A stretch of 7,684 nucleotides of DNA from Halomonas halophila (lineage in GTDB: Bacteria; Pseudomonadota; Gammaproteobacteria; Pseudomonadales; Halomonadaceae), in the NCBI GenBank assembly GCA_002433675.1, contig DJIP01000123.1, positions 1 through 7,684 on the forward strand, written 5' to 3'. Every line of letters begins with the position of its first letter. The stretch's first letter is position 1. Below, one piece after another: positions 1 through 6,310 of the stretch. The position numbers and the translations under genes are program-made. The notes under the pieces are model-generated. The model worked only from the letters and a program-made list of their open reading frames with translations. It did not search any database and was not told the DNA's origin.

Positions 1-752
1 GCACCAAACTCGAGGAACACCGCATCGCCCGAAGCGATGACCCGGCGCTTGTGGTTGACGTGGATGATGCCACTGCGCAACCCGCTGGTGACGATCGGGG
101 CCAGGCTGAAGAATTCACTGCCGGCCTCGAGCATCGCCTGGGCACCGACGGCGGCCACCTGGTTGTCACTGACACCCGGCTCGACCATCTCGATGGCACG
201 CGCAAGACCAAGCGATGTCATCTCGGCGCTGCGCGTCAGGCAGTCGAGCTCGGCGTCGCTCTTGACCAGCCTCAGGTTCGCCATCAGGCCACCGGCACGA
301 TCATGGAAGCGATCACCACCGAGTCGCCCCTGCAGATGACGCATCAGGCCGAATCGCAGACCGCTGCTGCTGCCATCGATGCCGATGTCATGACTGTCCG
401 CCAAGGCGTCAGCCAGGGGATCGATCACCTCATCGAGGGCTTCCCAGCGATAGCCGACCACGTCATCGACCCTCGCCGTTACCACCGCCGGCCCGGTCTC
501 GATGGACGCCACCTGCAGCAGCGTACGTGAGGGCGTGACCACCAGGGCCGCGTGCACGGAGACTTCGAAGGTGTGATAGCCACATAGATAGAAGATATCC
601 GCCGCCTGGCACAGCAGCAGGGCATCCAGCCCCTGTCGCTGCATGGCATCACGGGTGCGCGCCAGCCGGCGATCGAACTCCTCGGCGGCAAACGGCAGTT
701 CACTTCCGGCGTGCTCCGCCGCCAGGGCCTGGCGGTACTGATGGTGATCCAT
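1..752 (-). CDS. M24-family (aminopeptidase P/creatinase-like) protein, N-terminal part
   Basis: This gene runs off the left edge; 250 residues are visible. The start at 752 is chosen because AAGGAG (760-765) lies 7 nt upstream of the ATG. Residues about 25-155 look like a creatinase/prolidase N-terminal domain, with FYLCGYHTF at 54-62 and DDVVGYRWE at 96-104, the latter resembling the xDDVxGYxD pattern common in this group. After a typical linker ([13 protein letters not shown], 160-172) the M24 pita-bread fold begins, with a conserved-looking SGLRSGIIH at 223-231 and [10 protein letters not shown] at 241-250. M24 proteins include Xaa-Pro peptidases, creatinase and ectoine hydrolase (DoeA); the substrate cannot be told from this part. 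The N-terminal domain does not match what I remember of DoeA. Where metallopeptidases carry an aspartate followed by x-G, this protein has Glu248, so it may belong to a creatinase-like branch. The metal-binding and catalytic region lies mostly outside the window. Confidence 0.85.
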   Translation of the reverse strand, partial: MDHHQYRQALAAEHAGSELPFAAEEFDRRLARTRDAMQRQGLDALLLCQAADIFYLCGYHTFEVSVHAALVVTPSRTLLQVASIETGPAVVTARVDDVVGYRWEALDEVIDPLADALADSHDIGIDGSSSGLRFGLMRHLQGRLGGDRFHDRAGGLMANLRLVKSDAELDCLTRSAEMTSLGLARAIEMVEPGVSDNQVAAVGAQAMLEAGSEFFSLAPIVTSGLRSGIIHVNHKRRVIASGDAVFLEFG

Positions 753-908
753 TGGCCGTCTCCTTGGTCGATTCACCACAGTGTAGACAGTCAAGCCGGT
801 ACGTCTTCCAGGCGATCCCGGGCAAGCCGAGGGGAAATAAGACTTCTCGCCGAGGGGCGGACTCTCGTAGAATCCCAGACTCGTGTTGACACGCCACAGG
901 AATACGCA
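753..908. other. Divergent intergenic region between the M24 gene and the YebC-family gene
   Basis: This 156-bp gap holds the promoters of two divergent genes, but no strong consensus promoter is visible. Toward the plus-strand gene there is a TAGAAT hexamer at 868-873 that could be a -10 box; the sequence 17 nt upstream is a poor -35. A TTGACA at 886-891 is correct in sequence but would place its -10 inside the coding region, so it is unlikely to drive that gene. On the minus strand, TTGACT (789-794) and TACACT (780-785) are present but not correctly spaced to each other. The open frame extending upstream of 909 has no family resemblance and is treated as non-coding. Confidence 0.35.
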
Positions 909-1628
909 ATGGGCAGGGCCTTCCAGAACCGCAAGGAATCCATGGCCAAGACGGCCGCCGCCAAGACCAAGGTCTACAGCAAGTACGGACGCGAGATCTA
1001 CGTCTGCGCCAAGTCCGGAGGCGTCGATCCGAACGCCAATCTATCGCTGCGCAGCCTTCTCGACCGCGCCAAGAAGGACCAGGTACCGGGTCATGTCATC
1101 GACCGGGCGCTGGAAAAGGCGTCGGGCGTCGGCGGCGAGGACTACTCGCTGGCACGCTATGAGGGCTTCGGTCCCGGCAACGCCATGGTGATCGTCGAAT
1201 GTCTGACCGATAATCCCAACCGGACCTTCGGCGACGTTCGTGCCTGCTTCACCAAGACCAAGAGCAAGATCGGCACACCGGGCAGCGTCAGCCACATGTT
1301 CGACCATCTGGCGATCCTCGCCTACACCGGCGAGGATGAAGAAGCCGCGCTGGAAGCCTTGATGGAAGCCGACGTGGATGTCACCGACATCGAGAACGAA
1401 AACGGCCTGATCACCGTGTTTGCTCCGCCGACCGACTACGCCAAGGCGCGTCAGGCGCTGCGCGAATCCGTCGGCGCCGAGGAGTTCGAGATCGACGAGA
1501 TCCAGTTCCTGCCCCAGGCTACCACGCCGGTGGAAGGGGATGACCTGGCCATGTTCGAAAAGCTGCTCGACATGCTCAACGACCTCGATGATGTCCAGAA
1601 CGTTTACCACAGCGCTGAATTGCCGTAG
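909..1628 (+). CDS. YebC/PmpR (TACO1) family protein, YeeN/YebC2-type
   Basis: This complete 239-residue cytoplasmic protein matches the length of the family (about 235-250). Recognisable motifs run along the whole protein: [18 protein letters not shown] (21-38), YEGFGPG (84-90), NRTFGDVR (104-111), GSVSHMF (125-131) and the C-terminal DDVQNVYH (227-234). The start at 909 gives the family MGR N-terminus and is preceded by AGGAA (898-902) with a 6-nt spacer. Its N-terminus and KxYxKxGREIYxxAK block resemble E. coli YeeN and B. subtilis YeeI rather than classical YebC, which begins with a GHSKWANIKHRK-like motif. The family was long annotated as a DNA-binding regulator (PmpR). More recent work connects it to translation, namely relief of ribosome stalling at proline-rich stretches, and to mitochondrial TACO1. 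Which role applies here cannot be read from sequence. It appears to be a single gene. Confidence 0.93.
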   Translation: MGRAFQNRKESMAKTAAAKTKVYSKYGREIYVCAKSGGVDPNANLSLRSLLDRAKKDQVPGHVIDRALEKASGVGGEDYSLARYEGFGPGNAMVIVECLTDNPNRTFGDVRACFTKTKSKIGTPGSVSHMFDHLAILAYTGEDEEAALEALMEADVDVTDIENENGLITVFAPPTDYAKARQALRESVGAEEFEIDEIQFLPQATTPVEGDDLAMFEKLLDMLNDLDDVQNVYHSAELP

Positions 1629-1656
1629 CGCATCGACGCCTTTCGACTGACGAAAC

Positions 1657-1737
1657 TGCTACAGTTAAGTAGCATCGCAGTGCCCGGCAGGGGCTCGTAC
1701 CCAGGCATGAGCCCTGCCCTGACACTGCTTCCGGGCA
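1657..1737 (+). repeat. Cluster of inverted repeats in the leader upstream of the first diguanylate cyclase
   Basis: Three pairings can be read by eye. TGCTAC (1657-1662) pairs perfectly with GTAGCA (1669-1674) across the 6-nt spacer AGTTAA. A longer stem follows: GCAGTG (1677-1682) pairs with CACTGC (1723-1728), and GGCAGGGGCTC (1686-1696) pairs with GAGCCCTGCC (1709-1718) with one bulged G, closed by a 12-nt loop. A competing 7-bp pairing is TGCCCGG (1681-1687) with CCGGGCA (1731-1737). No T-run follows, so a standard intrinsic terminator for the upstream gene is not supported. The position, between the YebC-family stop and the cyclase start at 1820, allows a structured 5' leader, a protein-binding site, or a Rho-type or weak terminator. 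It does not match what I know of c-di-GMP riboswitches. Confidence 0.55.
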
Positions 1738-1819
1738 TGGGATTCGATAGAACTGCGAGGACTCTACCGTTCGTTGGAACGCTTCGACGACTACTTCCAC
1801 CGAGAGCGAGTTTCCGTGC

Positions 1820-2920
1820 ATGGCCCCATTTTCAACCCTGACCCAGGCTGCCGCACAACGCCCGGACAACATTCGACACCGCAATCTTCGCAAGCACCTG
1901 CTCACCCGCTGGGCCAGTCTGATGGGTGCGGCGGTGCACTTCCTCTTCATTCCCCTGTTCTGGGTGCTCGATCACTCGCTGCTGGCGCTGATCAACGTGA
2001 TCAGCGTGGCCATGTGGCTCGGCGCCTATCTCGCCAATCAACATGGCGAGCAGGACCGTGCGGTCTACCTGATCACCACCGAGGCTTACTGCCACGCCAT
2101 CATCGCCACCGTGATCCTGGGCACCTCCGCGGGCTTTCACTTCTACCTGCTGACACTGTCCTGCTGGGCGGCCGTCACCCACTCGATCAAGTGGGTCGCG
2201 CTGGTGCTCGGCCTGATGGGGATGCTGATCTTCCTGTTCCTGGAGTTCCCGCTGTCCCAGATGTTTCCGCTGGAAAGCGGCCCCGGCTTCCCGCTGATGC
2301 TGGCGACCCTGAACCTCTCCTGTGCGCTGTTCACCATGGTCGGCTTCGCCATGCTGGCGCGCCACGTCTACGAGACCCAGGAAGAAACGCTGACCAGCAT
2401 GGCGACCCGTGATGCCCTCACCGGCCTGCACAACCGTCGTTTTGCCGGCGAATACCTGCGCCAGTTATCAGGCGACAGACAGGATGGCACCAGCACGTCC
2501 TACAGCCTCGCGCTGATCGATATCGATCATTTCAAGCTGATCAACGACAAGCATGGGCACAAGGTCGGCGACCAGTGCCTGATCCAGATTTCCGACCTGC
2601 TGGTGCGCCACTTTCGCCGCTCGGACGTGCTCTGCCGCTGGGGCGGGGAGGAATTCCTGCTGATCTTCCCCGGCGCCGACTTGAACGAGATCCTGCCGGT
2701 GCTCGAAGGTTTCCAGGAGCGCCTGCGCAGCCTGCCCATCATGCACAACGGCGACGTCATTTCCTTGACCGTCAGCGTCGGCGTGACCAGCCATACCCCC
2801 GGCATGCACTATGATCTGCTGATCAATCGCGCCGATCACCTGCTTTACCGAGCCAAGGCCGAAGGGCGGGACCGGATCATCAGTGATCAGTCCGAGGAGC
2901 GGGTCCCACCGCCGCTCTAG
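1820..2920 (+). CDS. Membrane-anchored diguanylate cyclase (GGDEF domain), multi-TM sensor
   Basis: This 366-residue inner-membrane protein should make cyclic di-GMP from two GTP. Residues about 33-180 contain five or six hydrophobic segments (near 36-50, 53-71, 90-102, 105-118, 124-142 and 160-180), including a GFHFYLL stretch (105-111). That stretch resembles a poorly characterised integral-membrane sensor found ahead of GGDEF and adenylate cyclase domains. The GGDEF domain covers about 192-355. It has DALTGLHNRR (198-207), metal and substrate residues in LIDIDHFKLIND (232-243) and GHKVGD (246-251), the active-site signature GGEEF (275-279), and an RxxD inhibitory site R266-D269 exactly five residues ahead. 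All hallmarks of activity and product inhibition are therefore present. The ATG at 1820 is the first start codon in its open frame, although its ribosome binding site is weak (GCGAG, 1806-1810). No EAL domain is present. The stimulus is unknown. Confidence 0.92.
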   Translation: MAPFSTLTQAAAQRPDNIRHRNLRKHLLTRWASLMGAAVHFLFIPLFWVLDHSLLALINVISVAMWLGAYLANQHGEQDRAVYLITTEAYCHAIIATVILGTSAGFHFYLLTLSCWAAVTHSIKWVALVLGLMGMLIFLFLEFPLSQMFPLESGPGFPLMLATLNLSCALFTMVGFAMLARHVYETQEETLTSMATRDALTGLHNRRFAGEYLRQLSGDRQDGTSTSYSLALIDIDHFKLINDKHGHKVGDQCLIQISDLLVRHFRRSDVLCRWGGEEFLLIFPGADLNEILPVLEGFQERLRSLPIMHNGDVISLTVSVGVTSHTPGMHYDLLINRADHLLYRAKAEGRDRIISDQSEERVPPPL

Positions 2921-2922
2921 CA

Positions 2923-2996
2923 GGCAAGCGAACCAGAACAGACAGCGCACGGTCATCGCTCCCACGCCAATCAAACGCTTTCCGTCAACGCTTGCC
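2923..2996. repeat. Inverted repeat in the convergent intergenic gap (2921-3008)
   Basis: The 88-bp gap separates the convergent ends of the first cyclase and the lipoprotein gene. GGCAAGCG (2923-2930) is perfectly complementary to CGCTTGCC (2989-2996), with 58 nt between. The arms are short and far apart, and neither is followed by a T-run in either direction, so this is not a convincing terminator. No other termination signal was seen in the gap. Confidence 0.25.
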
Positions 2997-3008
2997 CTCA
3001 GGCTGGAC

Positions 3009-3800
3009 TCAGGTCAGATGTACCACCTCGAATCGCGCCAGCACCTTGCCGTTCCCATCGAGCAGCTCCAGCTCATCGGCCAGCAGATGAAACGCTCTGG
3101 TGGCCTCCAGCGCCTCGACCAGCGCCCGCTCCTGGGCCATGGCAGCCCCCTGACACGCCATCCGCGTGGTGGCCAGCGGGGCCAGCGACAATGCATCCCC
3201 CTCTCGCTGGTAGCTGCCCGTCAGGCGGTTGCACCCGGTGGAGCCAGCCACTCGCCCTTCCTGGGTGTGCAGCACGATATGCGCCGATCCGCCCACGGGG
3301 CTCTTCCCGCCGACCTGCACCAGCTTCCAGTAGCGATCTTCCAGCGGTTCGTCTAGCGGTTCGGGCAGACGCATCAGGCGAGCAGGCTCCCCATCCGGCG
3401 AACGCGACGCCCGCGACACCAGGTCACCATCCGGGGCGACTTGCCAAAGCCGCGCCGCCTCGGGGGCGGGCTCACCCAGCGACAGTTCGCCCTGTGTCAG
3501 CTGCCACTGACCACGATGGCGTCGTCTAGGCTGCTCGCCGGGTCCCAGGTGGGTCTCCTTGAGCAGATATCGCCCCCCGTCATCGAGTGCCAGATCGAGA
3601 CGCACCGCCTTACAGTCATCACAGGACAGTTCACCGCGAAAGCTCGCGGGAAGGGTCGCCAGGCTGGATGCCCCGGCCTGGGACGCCCCGCTCGCCCCGG
3701 TGCCGGTCGACGACGCCCCGGTACAACCGGCCATCAGCAGCAGCAGCCAGGCCGCTCCCCACAGGCGAGACTGGCGTAGCGTTCCTGGAGTTGGTTTCAT
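3009..3800 (-). CDS. Lipoprotein with NlpE-like N-terminal domain and META (HslJ-like) domain
   Basis: This 263-residue protein begins with a lipoprotein signal peptide: a basic N-terminus, a hydrophobic run WLLLLMAG (18-25) and lipobox LMAGC with Cys26 as the lipidated residue. Residue 27 is Thr, not Asp, so sorting to the outer membrane is expected. A low-complexity Gly/Ala/Ser/Thr linker (27-48) follows. Residues about 52-145 look like the NlpE N-terminal domain, with FRGELSCDDCKAVRLDLAL (54-72) carrying the CxxC pair Cys60 and Cys63, then GRYLLKET (76-83). Residues about 155-262 form a META domain: YWKLVQVGG (157-165), GSTGCNRLTGSY (186-197) and TTRMAC (211-216). NlpE in E. coli links copper, surface adhesion and lipoprotein stress to the Cpx system; META proteins such as HslJ are associated with novobiocin and heat responses. 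No function is proven here. The start at 3800 has GAGGG nearby (3805-3809). It lies 147 bp downstream of the second cyclase on the same strand. Confidence 0.9.
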   Translation of the reverse strand: MKPTPGTLRQSRLWGAAWLLLLMAGCTGASSTGTGASGASQAGASSLATLPASFRGELSCDDCKAVRLDLALDDGGRYLLKETHLGPGEQPRRRHRGQWQLTQGELSLGEPAPEAARLWQVAPDGDLVSRASRSPDGEPARLMRLPEPLDEPLEDRYWKLVQVGGKSPVGGSAHIVLHTQEGRVAGSTGCNRLTGSYQREGDALSLAPLATTRMACQGAAMAQERALVEALEATRAFHLLADELELLDGNGKVLARFEVVHLT

Positions 3801-3946
3801 GGTGCCCTCTGGTAGAGAAGAAGAGATGCTGGCTTACGGCGGCGATGCCACCTGACGATCCTTCGACCACCACCCTGGCAGAGGTTCCACGCCAGCGAGT
3901 GTCGCAGATCAGGGAACCGGCCAGACGGAAGACTCCACAAGGTGCA
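3801..3946. other. Intergenic gap between second cyclase and lipoprotein (same strand)
   Basis: The 146 bp between the stop of the second cyclase and the start of the lipoprotein gene contain no clear hairpin with a T-run and no strong sigma70 promoter that I can see. Co-transcription of the two genes is therefore possible but unproven, because the distance is long for a tight operon. Confidence 0.3.
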
Positions 3947-5668
3947 TCATGATGTTGTCGAGGCGACGCCACCGGGAGCATTCAGCACCACGCGATCGCG
4001 GCCGGCGTACTTGCCTCGATACAGCGCCTGGTCGGCCCGCCGCAACAGCGCCGAGGCGCTCTCGCCCTCCAGACGCCTCGCCACCCCGAGGGTACAGGTC
4101 AACAACACCTGCTCACTGGTAAGCAGCGTCAAGGGCGTCGTCGCCAGCCCCTTGCGAATACGTTCGGCGATATCCAGCGCCTGATGCTCGTCGCGCTCCT
4201 TGAGCAGAATCACGAACTCTTCTCCCCCGTAGCGACAGACCGGATCGATATCGCGTACGACCTCCTCGATCACCTTGCCCAGATGCTGCAGCGCGCGGTC
4301 GCCCTCGGCGTGCCCCCAGCCGTCGTTGAACCGCTTGAAATTATCGATATCCAGCATGATCAGCGACAGTGGGCGTCCGCTTACCTCGGCCTGGGCCACC
4401 GCAGCGGGCAAGGCTTCGTCGAGATAGCGGCGATTATGCACACCAGTCAGACCGTCGAGATAGCTCATGCCGTGCAACCGCGCCTTTTCCTCCAGCAGCG
4501 TCTCTCGCTCGCGCTGCAATAGATTGATGCGATCGGCCAGGGCCAGCGACAAAAGAATGGCCTCCAGCGCGGAACCGATCTGGAAGCCGTGCAGCGTCCA
4601 GAAGTTGTGGGGAGACAACCCATAGGTCACCAGCAGCAACAGGACCACACCGACCACCAGCACCGACCACGCCATCAATAGCCACTGAGCGGGGCGAAAG
4701 CCGCGCCACAAGCCACGCACCGACGACAGCAGGAACGCCGATAGCGTCAGCACTCCCAGCAGCGAATAGAGCACCACGGTCAAGAAGCTCGGCAGCAACC
4801 AGGCGATGGCGGCGGCCAGCGCCAGGAGCCAGCACAGCCACCGCATCAACTGGTCCACGCTCGGGTCCTGGCGCGCCGTCATCAGAAAACGCCGGCAGAA
4901 CTGCAACCCGCAGATGCTGATCACCGACAGCGCCGTCAGCAACAACGCCTCGTTCAAGCGCGCCCCCATCTGGGGGAAGTAAAGCAGCAGCAAGCCGTTC
5001 TGACACAAGAAGTAAGCGCCCGCCCCACTCAAGAACCCCAGATACCAGAGGTAGTTGGTATCGCGAAGACTGAACAGCAGAAGACTATTGTAGATCACCA
5101 GGCCCGCAATCAAGCCGAAATACAGCCCCTGGCCCAGTAGCAAATCGCGCCAGTAGCGGTGCAGGTCGACGTCATCCAGTACCTGCACATTGAAGCGAAT
5201 CGCCTGATCGGTCTCGACGCGTAGCAGCAGTTCATTTGCTGCCGCAGGCAGGCGGAACTGGGGCAAAGCAGCAGCGAGTCCCGACTCATCGGCAAAATGC
5301 GCCTCCCTCACGACGCTGCGACACCCCGAGTCGCCACAGACCAGCAACTCGACCCCCTGAACCAGTGGATTGGACAGCACCAGACGCTCTCCGGGCAGAG
5401 CGCCCACCACCCTCAGTCGCAGCCATACCGGATGCGCCTTGAGTCCCAGGCTGACCTGTTCATCGAGGGACCGAGCAGCCACCGTCGCAAGCGCCCCTTT
5501 CTCCGGAGGTTGCTGCCCCTGGTAGTCGAGCACCCACAGCGACACATTGGGCTGGGGGCGAGAGGCCTCCCCCGCCAGCTCCCACGCCAGCAGTACCACC
5601 ATCGCGGTCAACAAAAGCCACAGCCGCCCCATGCCTCTGCCTGACCCACCTTCCCCGCCCCACTGCAT
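3947..5668 (-). CDS. Diguanylate cyclase with 7TMR-DISMED2 periplasmic sensor, 7TMR-DISM membrane module and GGDEF domain
   Basis: This 573-residue inner-membrane sensor enzyme should make c-di-GMP from GTP. The order is: signal peptide or signal anchor (about 13-32); a beta-rich periplasmic 7TMR-DISMED2 domain (about 40-168), a fold thought to bind carbohydrate-like or other extracellular ligands; seven hydrophobic helices (about 178-380) of the 7TMR-DISM type; a short coiled-coil-like linker (LLQRERETLLEEKARLHGM, 383-401); and a GGDEF domain (402-562). The GGDEF domain shows DGLTGVHNRR (405-414), LDIDNFKRFND (439-449), GHAEGD (452-457), GGEEF (481-485) and an RxxD inhibitory site R472-D475 five residues before it, so it looks catalytically competent and feedback-inhibited. 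The start at 5668 is supported by AAGGAGT a few bases upstream; an internal Met13 would also give a signal peptide but has a poorer site. Cys111 and Cys116 in the periplasmic domain could form a disulfide. Confidence 0.94.
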   Translation of the reverse strand: MQWGGEGGSGRGMGRLWLLLTAMVVLLAWELAGEASRPQPNVSLWVLDYQGQQPPEKGALATVAARSLDEQVSLGLKAHPVWLRLRVVGALPGERLVLSNPLVQGVELLVCGDSGCRSVVREAHFADESGLAAALPQFRLPAAANELLLRVETDQAIRFNVQVLDDVDLHRYWRDLLLGQGLYFGLIAGLVIYNSLLLFSLRDTNYLWYLGFLSGAGAYFLCQNGLLLLYFPQMGARLNEALLLTALSVISICGLQFCRRFLMTARQDPSVDQLMRWLCWLLALAAAIAWLLPSFLTVVLYSLLGVLTLSAFLLSSVRGLWRGFRPAQWLLMAWSVLVVGVVLLLLVTYGLSPHNFWTLHGFQIGSALEAILLSLALADRINLLQRERETLLEEKARLHGMSYLDGLTGVHNRRYLDEALPAAVAQAEVSGRPLSLIMLDIDNFKRFNDGWGHAEGDRALQHLGKVIEEVVRDIDPVCRYGGEEFVILLKERDEHQALDIAERIRKGLATTPLTLLTSEQVLLTCTLGVARRLEGESASALLRRADQALYRGKYAGRDRVVLNAPGGVASTTS

Positions 5669-5727
5669 CGCAGCACTCCTTGTCGCCCAGACTCAGTGTA
5701 GCCGCTTCCTTCCGGCATACCTTTACT

Positions 5728-5742
5728 GCGGCACTGTGCCGC
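5728..5742. promoter_or_regulatory. 15-bp palindrome in divergent promoter region, candidate operator
   Basis: GCGGCAC and GTGCCGC flank a single central T, making a perfect two-fold symmetric site of 15 bp. It lies about 60 bp upstream of the second cyclase's start and about 195 bp upstream of the 100-residue orphan, in the 269-bp gap between these divergent genes (5669-5937). The symmetry suits a dimeric DNA-binding protein. A one-nucleotide centre makes a long RNA hairpin less natural, although a 6-bp stem with a 3-nt loop is possible. I cannot match it to a known regulator. Aside from this site and the promoter at 5850-5878, I see nothing else definite in the gap. Confidence 0.35.
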
Positions 5743-5849
5743 CAGCGAAGTTTCAACCAAGGGCGAGGATAGTTTCCGATCACCCCCAGCAAGGACTCAC
5801 TTACAAGAGACGACCCGACAGGGTTGAGGCAGCGCCCCCGAGGGAGGGA

Positions 5850-5878
5850 GTGGCAAGGACGTCATATGCGAGTATGCT
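5850..5878 (+). promoter_or_regulatory. Candidate sigma70 promoter for the 100-residue orphan gene
   Basis: GTGGCA (5850-5855) matches the -35 consensus at four of six positions and is followed after exactly 17 nt by TATGCT (5873-5878), which matches the -10 consensus at four of six. Transcription would begin near 5885, leaving a leader of roughly 50 nt that includes the AAGGAGGT ribosome binding site of the gene starting at 5938. A transcript starting there would exclude the alternative upstream start codon at 5866. Confidence 0.4.
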
Positions 5879-5937
5879 GGGACCTGAACGTGATGAAAGA
5901 ACAGGAGATCGCTCACTTCACCAGCAAGGAGGTTCAC

Positions 5938-6240
5938 ATGAAGGTCTACAAACCTCAGTGGCAATGTACCCTCAACGTGACCGAGGGCGCAGAGCAGACC
6001 GCAAGCTGGAAGAATCGCCTGGCCTGGCAGCTCAGGCAGATGGCAGACCGTCTCGAAGGAGGCCGCCGCACCCTGATTCTGGATGTGGATGTACAGCCCT
6101 CCATCGCCAAGGATGATGTGGATCGTTGCCTGGGCAAGGGCTTTGCCCTTTCCCAGACCCTGATGACCGAGCTGGCCCAGCAGGCCGCCTGCGAGGACAT
6201 CATGCGTGACGCCAAGGCAGAACTGTACGAGAGCGATTGA
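5938..6240 (+). CDS. Uncharacterised 100-residue protein
   Basis: I do not recognise this protein. It is soluble-looking, with no signal peptide or membrane segment. The N-terminal part (KVYKPQWQCTLNV, 2-14) may be a beta strand, residues about 20-40 form a likely amphipathic helix rich in Arg and Gln, and residues 44-52 (RTLILDVDV) are a probable strand. The rest (55-97) is mostly helical, with an acidic end. It has two mid-chain cysteines, Cys64 and Cys85, plus Cys10. The start at 5938 is chosen because AAGGAGGT (5926-5933), almost the full anti-Shine-Dalgarno complement, sits 4 nt before the ATG. In-frame ATGs exist at 5893 and 5866, the latter with AAGGA six nt upstream, which would give a 124-residue form. 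A strong terminator follows at 6311-6345. Codon use matches the neighbouring genes, so it is likely a real expressed single gene. Confidence 0.72.
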   Translation: MKVYKPQWQCTLNVTEGAEQTASWKNRLAWQLRQMADRLEGGRRTLILDVDVQPSIAKDDVDRCLGKGFALSQTLMTELAQQAACEDIMRDAKAELYESD

Positions 6241-6271
6241 ACGACAGAGTCCCCGACCGGCGCGGACCTGA

Positions 6272-6292
6272 TGGCCCGCCTGGCTCGGGCCA
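6272..6292. repeat. Hairpin-forming inverted repeat downstream of the orphan gene
   Basis: TGGCCCG (6272-6278) pairs perfectly with CGGGCCA (6286-6292) around the 7-nt loop CCTGGCT. The plus-strand sequence after it is AAATGTTATT, which is AT-rich but not a clean T-run. It lies between the orphan stop and the stronger terminator at 6311-6345. It may add to 3' end stability or termination of the plus-strand transcript, or terminate guaA weakly on the minus strand. Confidence 0.45.
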
Positions 6293-6310
6293 AATGTTAT
6301 TACCTGAACG

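Noticed and set aside
51..530. Plus-strand open frame of about 159 codons opposite the M24 gene
   Set aside because: The minus strand encodes a continuous M24-like protein with a good start and ribosome binding site; the antisense frame has no recognisable content.
886..891. TTGACA as a -35 box for the YebC-family gene
   Set aside because: A -10 at the right spacing would fall at about 909-914, inside the coding region, so it cannot drive this gene from the chosen start.
711..908. N-terminal extension of the YebC-family reading frame from an ATG at 711
   Set aside because: It would overlap the divergent M24 gene's start, the added residues have no family counterpart, and the ATG at 909 has a good ribosome binding site and the family MGR start.
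1041..1610. Minus-strand open frame of about 189 codons opposite the YebC-family gene
   Set aside because: The plus-strand protein carries the family's motifs along its whole length; the antisense frame has none.
1657..1737. c-di-GMP riboswitch (GEMM) ahead of the first diguanylate cyclase
   Set aside because: The conserved core sequence and tetraloop-receptor arrangement of c-di-GMP riboswitches is not visible; only generic stems are present.
1832..2431. Minus-strand open frame of about 199 codons opposite the first diguanylate cyclase
   Set aside because: Shadow frame of the cyclase, with His/Gln/Gly-rich composition and no domain resemblance.
5547..6116. Plus-strand open frame of about 189 codons spanning the start of the second cyclase and the orphan gene
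   Set aside because: It crosses a divergent promoter region and overlaps two better-supported genes in other frames; Arg/Pro-rich composition typical of a shadow frame.
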